Shown: positions 38,350 to 48,902, numbered from the stretch's first letter. The stretch: 64,000 nucleotides of DNA from an uncultured Cedecea sp. (GCF_947498825.1 NZ_CANMLV010000019.1:27927-91926); one strand, 5' to 3'. Notes: a model not told the origin generated them from the sequence alone. Numbers and translations are program-made.

Positions 38350-38383
38350 AAAGGAGGGAAAACAAGACTGTTTTCCCTCCTTT
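38350..38383. terminator. Bidirectional terminator between lpxM and pykA
   Basis: AAAGGAGGGAAAACA and TGTTTTCCCTCCTTT form a perfect 15-bp stem with a 4-base loop in the convergent gap of lpxM and pykA. A/T ends on both sides allow function in both directions. Confidence 0.88.
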
Positions 38384-38410
38384 GACTTACCTGAACGCGC
38401 TCAGACAGAT

Positions 38411-39853
38411 TTATTCTACTCGCAAGATACGGGTGGTGTTCGCCGTGCCGATTGCCCCCATCACGTCTCCCTGAGTGACGATAACTAAATCACCGGACAG
38501 CAGATAACCTTTATCTCGCAGCAGTATGACTGCATCATTAGCTGCAGCCACACCGTCAGTGTTCATCTCGCAACGAACAGGTGTGACACCACGATAGAGT
38601 GAAATCAGGTTCAGGGTGCTTTCATGACGAGACAGACCAAAAATAGGTAAGCCGGAACTGATACGTGAAGTCATCAATGCAGTCCGACCGGACTCCGTCA
38701 TGGTAATTATCGCGGTAATGCCTTTCAGGTGGTTTGCAGCATACATCGCAGACATAGCGATAGCTTCTTCCACATTATCAAATTCAACATCGAGGCGATG
38801 TTTAGAAACATTGATACTCGGGATTTTTTCAGCGCCCATACAAACACGCGCCATTGCCGCAACCGTTTCAGCAGGGTACTGACCCGCAGCGGTTTCAGCT
38901 GACAACATCACGGCATCTGTACCATCCAGCACGGCGTTAGCTACGTCCATGACTTCAGCACGGGTTGGCATTGGATTGGTTATCATCGATTCCATCATCT
39001 GCGTCGCCGTGATGACGGCACGATTCAGCTTACGTGCGCGACGAATCAGTGTTTTCTGGATGCCGACCAGCTCAGGATCGCCGATCTCAACCCCTAAATC
39101 ACCGCGTGCAACCATCACAACGTCAGAAGCGAGGATGATATCATCCATGGCTGCTTCACTGGCTACCGCTTCAGCACGCTCAACTTTAGAGACGATTTTT
39201 GCATTACAGCCGGCTTCACGCGCCAGTCGACGAGCATAGTTTAAGTCTTCACCGCAGCGCGGGAAGGAAACAGCAAGATAGTCGACACCAATTTTCGCCG
39301 CGATCAGGATATCCGCTTTGTCTTTTTCTGTCAGCGCTTCGGCTGACAGACCACCGCCTAACTTATTGATACCTTTATTATTTGATAACGGCCCGGCAAC
39401 TGTCACTTCGGTGAAAACCTTGAGTCCTTCAACCTTCAGGACTTTCAGTTGAACACGACCATCATCGAGTAACAGTATATCTCCCGGAACCACATCAGCA
39501 GGCAAACCTTTATAGTCGATACCGACTTGTTCTTTATCGCCTTCGCCTTTGCCTAACTCGGCATCCAGCAAAAATTTGTCGCCAATATTCAGGAATACTT
39601 TACCTTCTTTGAAGGTAGAAACGCGGATTTTAGGACCCTGCAGGTCTCCCAGAATCGCAACATGACGTCCGAGTTTTACTGCAATCTCGCGCACTTTATT
39701 GGCACGTAACTGGTGATCTTCAGCAGAACCATGTGAGAAGTTCATTCGAACCACGTTGGCACCTGCAGCAATAATCTTTTCCAGATTATTATCACGATCG
39801 GTTGCCGGGCCTAAAGTGGTAACGATTTTGGTTCTACGTAGCCGTCTGGACAT
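38411..39853 (-). CDS. pykA: Pyruvate kinase II
   Basis: A 480-residue pyruvate kinase of the PykA type, equal in length to E. coli PykA ([19 protein letters not shown]). The active-site signature includes [12 protein letters not shown] and the catalytic lysine region [26 protein letters not shown] and TATQMMESM are the family signatures. It converts phosphoenolpyruvate and ADP to pyruvate and ATP. It lies between hexR and lpxM in conserved order. Confidence 0.97.
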   Translation of the reverse strand: MSRRLRRTKIVTTLGPATDRDNNLEKIIAAGANVVRMNFSHGSAEDHQLRANKVREIAVKLGRHVAILGDLQGPKIRVSTFKEGKVFLNIGDKFLLDAELGKGEGDKEQVGIDYKGLPADVVPGDILLLDDGRVQLKVLKVEGLKVFTEVTVAGPLSNNKGINKLGGGLSAEALTEKDKADILIAAKIGVDYLAVSFPRCGEDLNYARRLAREAGCNAKIVSKVERAEAVASEAAMDDIILASDVVMVARGDLGVEIGDPELVGIQKTLIRRARKLNRAVITATQMMESMITNPMPTRAEVMDVANAVLDGTDAVMLSAETAAGQYPAETVAAMARVCMGAEKIPSINVSKHRLDVEFDNVEEAIAMSAMYAANHLKGITAIITMTESGRTALMTSRISSGLPIFGLSRHESTLNLISLYRGVTPVRCEMNTDGVAAANDAVILLRDKGYLLSGDLVIVTQGDVMGAIGTANTTRILRVE

Positions 39854-39873
39854 GTATTACTCCGTTGACTTGA

Positions 39874-39889
39874 ACAACAATAATGTTGT
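39874..39889. promoter_or_regulatory. Small inverted repeat upstream of pykA
   Basis: ACAACA-ATAA-TGTTGT, 20 bp upstream of the pykA start codon. It could be an operator or a 5' leader structure. It does not match the HexR box near zwf. Confidence 0.3.
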
Positions 39890-40009
39890 GTGAATAATGG
39901 CGCAATTAATAAGCGCGATAATAACTTAACGAATAAGCTAACTGAATGTATTGATAAGTTACAGCCTCGAGGTAAAAAAATTCACGCATTTACCATTCTC
40001 AGCAAAGCG

Positions 40010-40852
40010 TTACTTATCAAAACGTGACTCTTTAAGAGCTTCTTTAACGCGTTTCAGATTGGTTCTGAATTTAGCCCCATGATGTAAAATAAACCCTGTC
40101 GCCAGGACATCAATCACGGTTAACTGGGCAAGACGAGAAATCATTGGCATATAAATGTCGGTATCTTCCGGCACATCCAGTAACAGCGCCAGCGTCGCTT
40201 CACGGGACAGCGGGCTATCCTCAGACGTAATCGCCAGGACTGTTGCACCATTTTCCCGCGCCAGTTGTGCGAGTTGTACTAAACTTTTCGTTCGGCCGGT
40301 ATGGGAGATAAGCACAACCACATCCTGCTCGCTGCAGTTCATACAGCTCATGCGCTGGACAACAATATCATCGGAATAAATGACGGGAATGTTAAAGCGG
40401 AAGAATTTATTCATCGCATCATGAGCGACGGCGGCGGATGAGCCGAGACCGAAAAAAGCGAGGGTTCTGGCCTGTGTCAGAAGGTCAACAGCCTGATTGA
40501 CAACACTGATGTCCAGACCCTGACGCACGCGAGCCAGAGCCGCCATCGATGATTCGAATATTTTATCCGTATAGGATCCTACGCTGTCGGACTCTTCTAC
40601 ATGACGGTTTACGTAAGGCGTCCCCTTGGCCAGACTTTGTGCAAGATGCAATTTAAAGTCCGGGAAGCCTTTTGTTTCCAGGTGGCGGCAAAATCGATTG
40701 ACGGTGGGCTCACTGACATTAGCGCGACGAGCGAGTATGGCGATACTGGAGTGTATCGTTTCTTCTGGTTCGGCGAGGATAACTTCGGCAACTTTACGTT
40801 CTGACTTACTCAGCAACGTTAGTTGTGACTGAATTTTATCCAGAATATTCAT
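40010..40852 (-). CDS. hexR: Transcriptional regulator HexR
   Basis: A 280-residue RpiR-family regulator: N-terminal HTH (ILARRANVSEPTVNRFCRHL) and C-terminal SIS sugar-phosphate domain (LAFFGLGSSAAVAHDAMNKF; DVVVLISHTGRTKSL). HexR represses glycolytic and Entner-Doudoroff genes and responds to 2-keto-3-deoxy-6-phosphogluconate. It is divergent from zwf, whose upstream region holds an exact HexR palindrome. Confidence 0.95.
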   Translation of the reverse strand: MNILDKIQSQLTLLSKSERKVAEVILAEPEETIHSSIAILARRANVSEPTVNRFCRHLETKGFPDFKLHLAQSLAKGTPYVNRHVEESDSVGSYTDKIFESSMAALARVRQGLDISVVNQAVDLLTQARTLAFFGLGSSAAVAHDAMNKFFRFNIPVIYSDDIVVQRMSCMNCSEQDVVVLISHTGRTKSLVQLAQLARENGATVLAITSEDSPLSREATLALLLDVPEDTDIYMPMISRLAQLTVIDVLATGFILHHGAKFRTNLKRVKEALKESRFDK

Positions 40853-41350
40853 AAAGTCAGGTATCCATCGGTTTGAGCGATTTCAGAAAAAGGAGAAATC
40901 GCAGCCTGGTTCAGCCAGAATACAGGTCAGCAAAAAAAAGAAAATATCTGAATTATGATGAGATTTCCTGGTTAATTTTCATTTCCTGCAATCGCCATCA
41001 TACTTTCCATTCTTCGCACATAGTGAGTATAAAGCTTGCTGAATAACCACATTTTTTTTCGGTTTACTGATTGAGTATCGGCAAGTGACATGCATTATTT
41101 AGGGTCTATGATAAACCCATGGATTCAATAATGACAAAAATCGTTCAGAAATTATCGTTAATGTTGCGTCATCGTACCCTGTTTGAAGAAAAATGCAGAA
41201 TAAAATGCGCAAATCAGGCTTAAAGGTTTACGACAAATTAGCAAAAGAAGTACATTGCATGTAATTAAATTACATGAGAGCTCCGGTTGACCCCTTACTC
41301 CAGGTGCGGGGGAGAGTACTAACCGGAATATCTGACACGAGGAGATAGAC
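40853..41350. other. hexR-zwf divergent intergenic region
   Basis: About 500 bp without a supported gene. It holds the promoters of hexR and zwf and the HexR operator at 41258-41276. The rest is AT-rich with no recognised feature. Confidence 0.6.
41258..41276. promoter_or_regulatory. HexR operator upstream of zwf
   Basis: CATGTAATTAAATTACATG is a perfect 19-bp palindrome; its core TGTAATTAAATTACA equals the HexR consensus reported for gammaproteobacteria. It lies 75 bp before the zwf start codon. HexR repression of zwf is expected, relieved by KDPG. Confidence 0.9.
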
Positions 41351-42826
41351 ATGGCGGTAACGCAAACAGCCCAGGCGTGTGACCTGGTCATTTTCGGCGC
41401 AAAAGGCGATCTGGCACGTCGCAAACTGTTGCCATCGCTTTATCAGTTAGAAAAAGCGGGGCAAATTCACCCTGATACGCGTATTCTGGGTGTTGGTCGC
41501 GCGGACTGGGATAAAGCGGCATATACCCAGGTGGTACGCGAAGCGCTCGAAACCTTTATGAAAGAGTCTATTGACGAGACGTTATGGCAAAAGCTCAGTG
41601 CTCGCCTGGATTTCTGTAACCTCGATGTCGAAGATACCGCAAGTTTTGGCAAACTGGGTAAAATGCTGGATCAGACCCATCGTGTGACTATCAACTACTT
41701 CGCGATGCCGCCGAGTACGTTTGGTGCCATTTGCCGCGGTTTAGGTAAAGCGAAACTGAATGCCAAACCGGCTCGCGTAGTGATGGAAAAACCACTGGGG
41801 ACCTCACTGGAAACTTCCCAGGAAATTAATGACCAGGTTGGCGAATTCTTTGAAGAGTGTCAGGTTTACCGTATCGACCATTATCTGGGCAAAGAAACGG
41901 TACTGAACTTACTGGCGCTGCGTTTTGCTAACGCTCTGTTCGTCAATAACTGGGATAACCGTACTATCGATCATGTGGAAATTACGGTAGCAGAAGAAGT
42001 GGGCATTGAAGGGCGCTGGGGCTATTTTGATAAAGCCGGCCAGATGCGCGATATGATCCAAAACCACCTGCTGCAAATTCTTTGTATGATTGCGATGTCT
42101 CCTCCTTCTAATCTCAGCGCAGACAGCATCCGTGACGAAAAAGTGAAAGTGTTGCAGGCTCTGCGCCGTATCGACCGTACCAACGTGCGTGAGAAAACGG
42201 TTCGTGGCCAGTACACTGCCGGTTTTGCTCAGGGTAAAAAAGTGCCGGGATATCTGGAAGAAGAAGGGGCAAATAAAACCAGTTCTACAGAAACATTTGT
42301 CTCTATCCGCGTTGATATCGATAACTGGCGTTGGGCAGGTGTGCCTTTCTACCTGCGTACTGGTAAACGTCTGCCAACCAAATGTTCTGAAGTTGTCGTG
42401 TATTTCAAAAACCCTGCGCTGAACTTGTTCAAAGACACCTGGCAGGAATTGCCTAAGAACAAACTGACTATTCGTCTGCAGCCGGATGAAGGGGTGGATA
42501 TCCAGGTGCTTAACAAAGTGCCGGGTCTTGAGCATAAACATAATCTCCAGACGACCAAACTGGACTTAAGCTATTCAGAAACCTTTAACGAGACTCATCT
42601 GGCGGATGCTTACGAGCGCTTACTGCTTGAAACCATGCGCGGTATTCAGGCTCTGTTTGTACGCCGTGATGAAGTGGAAGAGGCCTGGAAATGGGTCGAT
42701 TCCATTACAGAAGCCTGGGAAAGTGAAAGTGACGGTGTCAAACCGTATCAGGCAGGAACCTGGGGGCCCGTCGCTTCTGTGGCAATGATTACCCGCGATG
42801 GACATTCGTGGAATGAGTTTGAGTAA
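41351..42826 (+). CDS. zwf: Glucose-6-phosphate 1-dehydrogenase
   Basis: A 491-residue protein equal in length to E. coli Zwf. N-terminal NADP Rossmann motif [20 protein letters not shown]; active-site RIDHYLGKE near residue 178; C-terminal domain with [17 protein letters not shown]. It oxidises glucose 6-phosphate to 6-phosphogluconolactone, making NADPH. In E. coli edd and eda follow; here edd is missing and eda is 537 bp downstream. GAGGAGAT precedes the ATG. Confidence 0.97.
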   Translation: MAVTQTAQACDLVIFGAKGDLARRKLLPSLYQLEKAGQIHPDTRILGVGRADWDKAAYTQVVREALETFMKESIDETLWQKLSARLDFCNLDVEDTASFGKLGKMLDQTHRVTINYFAMPPSTFGAICRGLGKAKLNAKPARVVMEKPLGTSLETSQEINDQVGEFFEECQVYRIDHYLGKETVLNLLALRFANALFVNNWDNRTIDHVEITVAEEVGIEGRWGYFDKAGQMRDMIQNHLLQILCMIAMSPPSNLSADSIRDEKVKVLQALRRIDRTNVREKTVRGQYTAGFAQGKKVPGYLEEEGANKTSSTETFVSIRVDIDNWRWAGVPFYLRTGKRLPTKCSEVVVYFKNPALNLFKDTWQELPKNKLTIRLQPDEGVDIQVLNKVPGLEHKHNLQTTKLDLSYSETFNETHLADAYERLLLETMRGIQALFVRRDEVEEAWKWVDSITEAWESESDGVKPYQAGTWGPVASVAMITRDGHSWNEFE

Positions 42827-43363
42827 TCGTTAATTGTTACCCGACAGCATATATGTTGTCGGGTATTTTTATCCTGTTCAAAAATTTTTTCTGCTCCAGA
42901 AATCTGCCTCAACTGTTTCATCGCCAGCAAATAGCCCGTGCTTTCATCAGCATCGGTAAACGAAATTCTCACACCGACGCATTCCCTCCCCACCGCGGCT
43001 GTAATCTTGATAAGTGATGAGTTCTTGTTCGCCTTCAGCCATGCGTTATGTTGCGGAGGAAGCCATCGCTGGCGTTTGTGAAGGGCAGGCTGATGGTGTG
43101 GTTCTGTGTCCGTGCTATATGGCAGTCGGTTTTGTGTCAAAAAAATGCTTCCTGAGTAAGAATTCCATAAACTTATGGGTGAACTTAATGTATTATTGAA
43201 CCGTCATTTCATTTTTTATATTTTTGCTGATGTTTTTGATTATTGGCGAAAATTTTTCACCGGTTGAGTTGTTGAGCTTTGGGCTTGAGGAAAAAATGGT
43301 TCTTCACGGGTCTGGCTATGACACCGGTTCACTGATTTTAACGTGGGTAAAAGAGGTATTCAG
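42827..43363. other. zwf-eda gap where edd would be expected
   Basis: No phosphogluconate dehydratase sequence is present; edd would need about 1.8 kb. Short open frames (42748-43140 minus; 43014-43199 plus) show no family I recognise and overlap each other or zwf. Apart from the zwf terminator the stretch holds nothing identifiable. Confidence 0.6.
42839..42870 (+). terminator. Rho-independent terminator of zwf
   Basis: ACCCGACA and TGTCGGGT pair around GCATATATGT, followed by ATTTTTAT. It starts 13 bp after the zwf stop codon and separates zwf from eda. Confidence 0.8.
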
Positions 43364-44005
43364 ATGAAAAACTGGCAAGCCACTGCGGAACAGATCCTGA
43401 CAACAGGACCCGTCGTCCCGGTCATCGTAGTGAATAAACTGGAACACGCTGTTCCGATGGCCAAAGCGCTGGTCGCAGGTGGCGTTCGTGTGCTGGAAGT
43501 GACTTTACGCACCCCTTGTGCGCTGGATGCGATCCGCGCTATCGCGAAAGAAGTACCTGAAGCTATCGTGGGTGCGGGGACTGTTATTAATCCACAACAG
43601 TTAGCCGAGGTGACTGCCGCGGGTGCGCAGTTTGCCATTAGCCCGGGCCTCACTGAACCATTGCTGAAAGCAGCAACGGAAGGAACGATTCCCTTGATCC
43701 CGGGGATTAGTACCGTATCAGAACTGATGCTGGGTATGGACTATGGGTTGAAAGAGTTTAAATTCTTCCCGGCAGAAGCCAATGGTGGCACGAAAGCACT
43801 ACAAGCGATTGCAGGTCCTTTCTCTCAGGTTCGTTTCTGTCCAACCGGCGGTATCTCTCTGGCCAACTATCGCGATTATCTGGCACTGAAAAGTGTGCTG
43901 TGTATCGGTGGCTCCTGGCTGGTGCCGCAAGATGCACTGGAAGCCGGTGATTACGATCGTATTACCCGCCTGGCACGTGAGGCCGTAGAAGGCGCAACGG
44001 CATAA
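43364..44005 (+). CDS. eda: KDPG/KHG aldolase
   Basis: The ATG at 43364 gives 213 residues, the E. coli Eda length. TIM-barrel aldolase with the Schiff-base lysine in [14 protein letters not shown] and the family pattern [27 protein letters not shown]. Eda cleaves 2-keto-3-deoxy-6-phosphogluconate to pyruvate and glyceraldehyde 3-phosphate and also acts on 2-keto-4-hydroxyglutarate. With edd absent from its usual place, its substrate may come from hexuronates or ketogluconate, or edd may be elsewhere. Confidence 0.95.
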   Translation: MKNWQATAEQILTTGPVVPVIVVNKLEHAVPMAKALVAGGVRVLEVTLRTPCALDAIRAIAKEVPEAIVGAGTVINPQQLAEVTAAGAQFAISPGLTEPLLKAATEGTIPLIPGISTVSELMLGMDYGLKEFKFFPAEANGGTKALQAIAGPFSQVRFCPTGGISLANYRDYLALKSVLCIGGSWLVPQDALEAGDYDRITRLAREAVEGATA

Positions 44006-44050
44006 GAGCAGGGGCCTGATTATCCTCATAGTAGGATGAGGCCTTGACTG

Positions 44051-44083
44051 GCAGGTGCCAGAAAATGCATACCAGGCACCTGC
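44051..44083. terminator. Hairpin between convergent eda and purT
   Basis: GCAGGTGCC and GGCACCTGC form a 9-bp stem with a 15-base loop, in the 89-bp convergent gap. No long T-tract. Confidence 0.5.
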
Positions 44084-44094
44084 AGTGACAGATT

Positions 44095-45276
44095 TTATTC
44101 AGCCTTCGCCTGAATATGTGCTGCAGCATTTACCGCTTTGGCTACTGCTTCATCCACATTTGATGCGGTTGCCAGCACTACACCCATCCGACGTTTACCG
44201 CTTATTTCAGGTTTCCCAAATAAACGCAGCTGTAATCCGTTACCGGTCGCGGCGGCCAGATTATAATACTTCACATCGCGGCTATCTAACGTTGGCAAGA
44301 GAACCGCTGAGGCGGAAGGACCATACTGACGGATGCCCCCAACAGGTAAACCGAGAAACGCGCGGACATGCAGGGCAAACTCAGACAAATCCTGCGAAAT
44401 AAGCGTCACCATGCCAGTATCATGCGGGCGAGGGGAGACTTCACTGAAAATAACATCATCGCCACAGACAAACAGTTCCACGCCGAATAAGCCATAGCCC
44501 CCTAAAGCACTGACCACCTGTTCAGCGATAACTTTGGCTTTACTGAGCGCAATATCACTCATTTGCTGTGGCTGCCATGACTCACGATAATCTCCATCTT
44601 CCTGGCGATGACCGATAGGGGCACAGAAATGTACACCATCGACAGCGCTGATGGTCAGCAGGGTTATCTCGAAGTCAAAGTTTACCACGCCTTCAACAAT
44701 CACTCGCCCTTGACCTGCACGTCCACCGTGTTGCGCATAGCTCCATGCCTGTGAAAGCTGTTCTGGTGTGCGGATCATACTTTGACCTTTACCTGATGAA
44801 CTCATCACTGGCTTAACAATGCAGGGATAGCCTGTCTCACTTACGGCCTGGCGGAAGGTTTCTTCGGAATCGGCAAACTGATAGCTGGACGTTGGAAGAC
44901 CCAGTTCCTCAGCTGCCAGACGACGAATACCTTCACGGTTCATGGTGAGTTTGGCGGCGCGGGCGCAGGGGACAACATGCTGGCCCTGAGCTTCCAGTTC
45001 CAGCAGAGTATCGGTAGCAATCGCTTCAATTTCAGGAACAATAAAGTGGGGCTTTTCAAGTGCCACCAAAGCCTTGAGTGCAGCACCATCCAGCATATTA
45101 ATCACATGACTTCGATGGGCTACATGCATAGCAGGGGCGTCAGGATAACGGTCGACAGCAATCACTTCGACCCCCAGACGCTGACATTCAATAGCGACTT
45201 CTTTGCCCAGTTCACCTGAGCCAAGCAACATAACACGTGTTGCCGCTGGACGCAGGGCGGTTCCTAAATTTGACAT
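44095..45276 (-). CDS. purT: Formate-dependent phosphoribosylglycinamide formyltransferase
   Basis: A 393-residue ATP-grasp protein matching E. coli PurT (392). N-terminal biotin-carboxylase-like domain ([20 protein letters not shown]), ATP-grasp loop [18 protein letters not shown], and [14 protein letters not shown]. It uses formate and ATP to formylate GAR in purine synthesis, an alternative to PurN. A PurR box lies 42 bp upstream. Confidence 0.96.
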   Translation of the reverse strand: MSNLGTALRPAATRVMLLGSGELGKEVAIECQRLGVEVIAVDRYPDAPAMHVAHRSHVINMLDGAALKALVALEKPHFIVPEIEAIATDTLLELEAQGQHVVPCARAAKLTMNREGIRRLAAEELGLPTSSYQFADSEETFRQAVSETGYPCIVKPVMSSSGKGQSMIRTPEQLSQAWSYAQHGGRAGQGRVIVEGVVNFDFEITLLTISAVDGVHFCAPIGHRQEDGDYRESWQPQQMSDIALSKAKVIAEQVVSALGGYGLFGVELFVCGDDVIFSEVSPRPHDTGMVTLISQDLSEFALHVRAFLGLPVGGIRQYGPSASAVLLPTLDSRDVKYYNLAAATGNGLQLRLFGKPEISGKRRMGVVLATASNVDEAVAKAVNAAAHIQAKAE

Positions 45277-45317
45277 AGCGATAGGCCTTAATCGATAAAA
45301 AGACCGCCGCAGTATAA

Positions 45318-45333
45318 ACGAAAACGTTTGCGT
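45318..45333. promoter_or_regulatory. PurR box upstream of purT
   Basis: ACGAAAACGTTTGCGT; its reverse complement ACGCAAACGTTTTCGT is the PurR consensus. It lies 42 bp from the purT start codon and should confer purine repression. Confidence 0.9.
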
Positions 45334-45373
45334 TGGAATGAGATCGCCTTGCCAGAGGCATATTTTTTTAATA

Positions 45374-45393
45374 TACTGTATGAATAAACAGTC
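45374..45393. promoter_or_regulatory. LexA box upstream of yebG
   Basis: TACTGTATGAATAAACAGTC contains CTG-N10-CAG with an AT-rich centre, near the consensus TACTGTATATATATACAGTA. It lies 17 bp before the yebG ATG. yebG is an SOS gene in E. coli. Confidence 0.88.
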
Positions 45394-45409
45394 TAATGGG
45401 AGCCGGGAT

Positions 45410-45724
45410 ATGGCCGTTGAGATTAAATATATTGTTGTGAGAGAGGGGCAAGAAAAAATGGCCTTTACCAGTAAAAAAGATGCCGATGCTTACGACAAAA
45501 TGCTGGACTTGGCTGACGCATTAACTGACTGGCTACAGACCAGCACCACGGTGATTGAAGATGAAGCCCGGGAACAGCTGGGTATGTGGATGGCCGAAAA
45601 TAAAGACAGCCTCGCTGCTATTCTGAAAAACGGCAAACTTCCCCAGCCATCAGGCAGTGATGAAGTCGCTGCTGTCGAAAATATCAGCGAGCATGCCAGC
45701 CGTAAAAAGCGCGATGTCGCTTGA
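45410..45724 (+). CDS. yebG: SOS-inducible protein YebG
   Basis: The ATG at 45410 gives 104 residues ([20 protein letters not shown]), against 96 in E. coli; the frame is open upstream but that segment contains the LexA box. Charged soluble protein with [17 protein letters not shown] conserved and a variable C-terminus. The molecular role is unknown; it is a DNA-damage-inducible gene of the LexA regulon. Confidence 0.93.
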   Translation: MAVEIKYIVVREGQEKMAFTSKKDADAYDKMLDLADALTDWLQTSTTVIEDEAREQLGMWMAENKDSLAAILKNGKLPQPSGSDEVAAVENISEHASRKKRDVA

Positions 45725-45744
45725 AAAACTATCGATTATGCCTG

Positions 45745-45824
45745 TACCCAAAATAATGTGGCTTGCAGGACAAAACATTAACGTTTTGAATAACGCGCAT
45801 GCAACTTGAAGTATGAAGGGTATA
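45745..45824. repeat. Palindromic intergenic repeat copy
   Basis: Left end TACCCAAAATAATG, right end CAACTTGAAGTATGAAGGG then TATA; an inner hairpin CAAAAC/GTTTTG. It is a shortened member of the repeat family, located between convergent yebG and exoX. Confidence 0.75.
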
Positions 45825-45860
45825 AACCAGTGGTATCGCTGTGAACCACTGGTTTATCTG

Positions 45861-46532
45861 TCACGACTGGGCGATTTGTGTCAGGTGGTGATTCAACGTC
45901 AGGCGCAGCTCGGGTGTTAATGTTTTAATATTATTCAGCATCCAGCGTAAATAGCCCGGGTCCTGCTGGGCAATATCAGAAATTGCTCTCCCCCGGTACT
46001 TACCGAATGTCAGCGTGGTGACCAGCGCAGGGCGTCCCGTAATATCGACCATCTCTTCGGCTGACCAACCTGAATCGTCCATAATGCGTAACAATAATGC
46101 CGCAGTGATATAGCAGTCGAATAGAGCCCGGTGATGGTGTAACTCGGGCGGCGTGTTGACGTGTAATTTTAGCGATTTATACAGTCCCATATTGCTGTAT
46201 TTCATGCCCGGCCACAAACGGCGAGCCAGTTTAACCGTACAAATCCAGTCCCCGTTTATCTCGGGTAACATACGCCTGTCGAAACTGGCATTATGCGCGA
46301 CATAATAGGCACTTCCCTGATAACGCGGAACCACCTCTTCTATCCAGGGTTTGTCTGCCACCATTTGCTCGGTAATGTTATGAATGGCCATCGCCTGATG
46401 GCTGATAGGGCGATCAGGACGTACTAAGTCGCTCATTGGATTGGTAATTTGTCCGTCGACAATATCAACAGAGGCGACTTCGACGACGCCCCCTTGCAAT
46501 CCACAGGTTTCTGTATCAATAACACGTAGCAT
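45861..46532 (-). CDS. exoX: Exodeoxyribonuclease X
   Basis: A 223-residue DEDDh exonuclease. D and E of motif I are in MLRVIDTETCGLQG, motif II in AHNASFDRRMLPE, motif III HHHRALFDCY. E. coli ExoX (220 residues) is a distributive 3'-5' single-strand exonuclease acting in mismatch repair and UV tolerance. In E. coli it lies between purT-yebG and holE, as here. Confidence 0.94.
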   Translation of the reverse strand: MLRVIDTETCGLQGGVVEVASVDIVDGQITNPMSDLVRPDRPISHQAMAIHNITEQMVADKPWIEEVVPRYQGSAYYVAHNASFDRRMLPEINGDWICTVKLARRLWPGMKYSNMGLYKSLKLHVNTPPELHHHRALFDCYITAALLLRIMDDSGWSAEEMVDITGRPALVTTLTFGKYRGRAISDIAQQDPGYLRWMLNNIKTLTPELRLTLNHHLTQIAQS

Positions 46533-46626
46533 GGTCGGTCCCCGTTTACTATTTATGGCCTGCTATCCTTATCAGGCGTTGAGCGTTTTTGTGACTGGAA
46601 AAATCAGCATCATACATTCAGGGCAA

Positions 46627-46857
46627 TTATTTTAATTTTGGCTCATAAGGCAGCCTGGACAGATTCACAGACGCGGTGCGATGAATAGCAAGGCGTTCTT
46701 TGAACCAGTCGCGTAGCTGTTGTGGCTGTTCACGCTCAACCACTTCAGCAATGACCGGCATATTGTAGCGTTCTTTAAATGCGACCCCTGCTGCGGCAAG
46801 GTCAACGTTAATTTTATCCATCTCTTCAGGTGAGAGTTCCGCGAGATTATAGGTCAT
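46627..46857 (-). CDS. holE: DNA polymerase III theta subunit
   Basis: The ATG at 46857 gives 76 residues, the E. coli HolE length. The frame is open further upstream but [20 protein letters not shown] aligns with E. coli HolE from its first residue. Conserved [19 protein letters not shown] and [13 protein letters not shown] at the end. HolE binds the epsilon proofreading subunit of the polymerase core and stabilises it. Confidence 0.95.
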   Translation of the reverse strand: MTYNLAELSPEEMDKINVDLAAAGVAFKERYNMPVIAEVVEREQPQQLRDWFKERLAIHRTASVNLSRLPYEPKLK

Positions 46858-47109
46858 TATCTTCTCCGACAAAGGCTGGGCAAAAGTTACTGTTTTATTC
46901 CAGAGATAACAAGTTTTGTCAGTCAAATAAACGTAATCAGCCAGATGCTAACGTAACGGATAGCTATAATATCGGCAATAGTCGATTGAATGTAACATTC
47001 AGATAACATTAATAATCATGGGGGACTAAAAGTGCTTTCCGGCTCGACTTAACCCCCTTGTGAAGCTATTCTCACCGCTTCACCTGATAATAAAAAAGGA
47101 ACCGTTAAG

Positions 47110-47484
47110 ATGGCTATCACCACGAAACGTATTGTCCCGATTGTACTCCTTCTGACTGCGCTAGGCGCATCTTCGCAAGCCTTGGCCCATGCGCATCTTA
47201 AAAACCATTATCCCGCCTCTGATGCCGTGATGACATCGGCTCCGCAGGTGATTACCCTGGACTTCTCTGAAGGCATTGAACCTGGATTCAGTGGTATCAA
47301 AATCAGTGGACCTGAAAATAACAGAGTCAAAACGGCGAAAGCACAGCGTAGTGCTCAAGATGAAAAGCAACTGATTGTTCCGCTTGAGGAGACTCTGGTC
47401 CCCGGTGCTTATCTGGTGGAGTGGCATGTGGTATCGGTTGATGGCCATAAAACTAAAGGCAACTATCGGTTCTCCGTGAAATAA
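47110..47484 (+). CDS. yobA: Copper-resistance CopC-like protein YobA
   Basis: A 124-residue periplasmic protein with a signal peptide (about residues 1-26, ending ALA) and a CopC beta-barrel. Histidines at the mature N-terminus (HAHLKNHYPASD) and in WHVVSVDGHKTKGNY are the copper(II) ligands of CopC proteins. Its stop overlaps the yebZ start (TAATG), indicating coupling. A role in periplasmic copper handling is known for the family. Confidence 0.93.
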   Translation: MAITTKRIVPIVLLLTALGASSQALAHAHLKNHYPASDAVMTSAPQVITLDFSEGIEPGFSGIKISGPENNRVKTAKAQRSAQDEKQLIVPLEETLVPGAYLVEWHVVSVDGHKTKGNYRFSVK

Positions 47485-48362
47485 TGGCGATGCTTTCGGC
47501 GTGTTACATTGCGCTGCGTTTTATCCACTTTGCGTCGCTAATACTGTTGTTTGGCTGCACGGTTTATAGTGTGTTATTAGCGCCCGGGGCGTTGCGAGGG
47601 GTATTGGTCCGACAGCTTCAGGTTGTCTGGCGTTCTGCCATTGGGGTCTCGTTAATCAGTGCCTGTCTGTTGCTTTGTGTACAAGGCGGGAAGATGGGAG
47701 ATGGCTGGCTGGACGTCATTAACCCCTCGGTCTGGCTTATGGTGCTGGGAACCCAGTTTGGTCATATTTGGGCCTGGCTCCTGATCATGGCTGTTACGAG
47801 TGTCATTGTATTGGCAGTTCAGCCGCGGAAGATGCAAGCGTACTTATTGGTATTGACTGGTTTACAGCTAGTATTAATGGCTTGCGTCGGACATGCCTCC
47901 CTGCATGATGGTGGGATCGGTGTTCTTCATCGTGTCAACCATACCATTCACTTGCTGAGTGCGTCATTCTGGGTCGGGGGGTTACTGCCATTATTAGTTT
48001 GTATGCGGCTGGCGAGTAAAACGGCCTGGAGTGATATTGCTATTGAGTCCATGATGCGATTTTCCCGTTACGGACATCTGGCAGTTGCTGCTGTTATTAT
48101 CAGCGGCATGATAAATAGTTTACTGATCATGGGCTGGAATATTCCCTTTGAAAGCAACTATTTTCGCTTGTTATTGCTTAAGGTAGTACTGGTTGGCGTG
48201 ATGGTTATTCTGGCGCTAATCAATCGTTACTGGCTGGTAGCGAAATTTAACCATTCAGCCCTGGCAAAGCAGCAGTTTATCCGGCTGACCTGGCTGGAAG
48301 TGATATTATCAGCAGCAATATTGTTGCTGGTTAGCCTGTTTGCCACCCAGGAACCATTCTGA
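47484..48362 (+). CDS. yebZ: CopD-like inner membrane protein YebZ
   Basis: A 292-residue protein with about eight membrane helices of the CopD family. Conserved histidine positions include LRFIHFASLILLFG, HASLHDG and VNHTIHLLSASFWVGG. CopD is thought to move copper across the inner membrane with CopC. It is the second gene of yobA-yebZ-yebY. Confidence 0.93.
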   Translation: MAMLSACYIALRFIHFASLILLFGCTVYSVLLAPGALRGVLVRQLQVVWRSAIGVSLISACLLLCVQGGKMGDGWLDVINPSVWLMVLGTQFGHIWAWLLIMAVTSVIVLAVQPRKMQAYLLVLTGLQLVLMACVGHASLHDGGIGVLHRVNHTIHLLSASFWVGGLLPLLVCMRLASKTAWSDIAIESMMRFSRYGHLAVAAVIISGMINSLLIMGWNIPFESNYFRLLLLKVVLVGVMVILALINRYWLVAKFNHSALAKQQFIRLTWLEVILSAAILLLVSLFATQEPF

Positions 48363-48389
48363 GAGTCACATAGGGTATATGAGAAACTG

Positions 48390-48737
48390 ATGAGAAAAAT
48401 TATTTTAACTTTATCCCTGCTTGCCTGTACCAGTGCGGCACTGGCTGCACCGAATATCATTACTGTCAGTCGCTTCGAGATAGGAAAGGATAAATGGGCC
48501 TTTAATCGCGAAGAGGTGATGTTAACCTGCCGGGGGGGTAACGCACTGTTTGCCATTAATCCAGGCACGTTGATGCAATATCCACTCAATGAAGTTGCAG
48601 AGGAGCAGGTTCTGAGTGGTATGACTAAGGGACAGCCTGTATCCGTTATTCTGATTGATTCGCCAGATAACCCAGGGAAAAAAATGAGTCTGGAGCCTTT
48701 TATCGAGCGTGCTCAGGCCTTGTGTAAGAAAGATTAA
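48390..48737 (+). CDS. yebY: Small secreted protein YebY
   Basis: A 115-residue protein with an N-terminal signal peptide ([19 protein letters not shown]) and the YebY (DUF2511) sequence, including [19 protein letters not shown] and ending LCKKD. It follows yobA-yebZ as in E. coli and shares the likely copper-linked function; its action is unknown. Two cysteines (in LTCRGG and ALCKK) could form a disulfide. Confidence 0.92.
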   Translation: MRKIILTLSLLACTSAALAAPNIITVSRFEIGKDKWAFNREEVMLTCRGGNALFAINPGTLMQYPLNEVAEEQVLSGMTKGQPVSVILIDSPDNPGKKMSLEPFIERAQALCKKD

Positions 48738-48902
48738 CGGCAATAAAAAATTCGGCCGGGAAGCAGCACTAACTTCAGGAGTCTGTTGCTGTTTCCATTG
48801 CTGATAAAAGAGTGGAAATGTTTTTTACGTTATTTTCTGCGGAAACTGGATAAATAACATTATTCATCTATGCTTTTAGATGAGAGGTGATATTAATATA
48901 TC

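Noticed and set aside
42748..43140. Minus-strand ORF downstream of zwf
   Set aside because: Overlaps the 3' end of zwf and the zwf terminator and has no recognisable family.
45338..45409. N-terminal extension of yebG
   Set aside because: It would translate through the LexA box; the ATG at 45410 matches the E. coli start.
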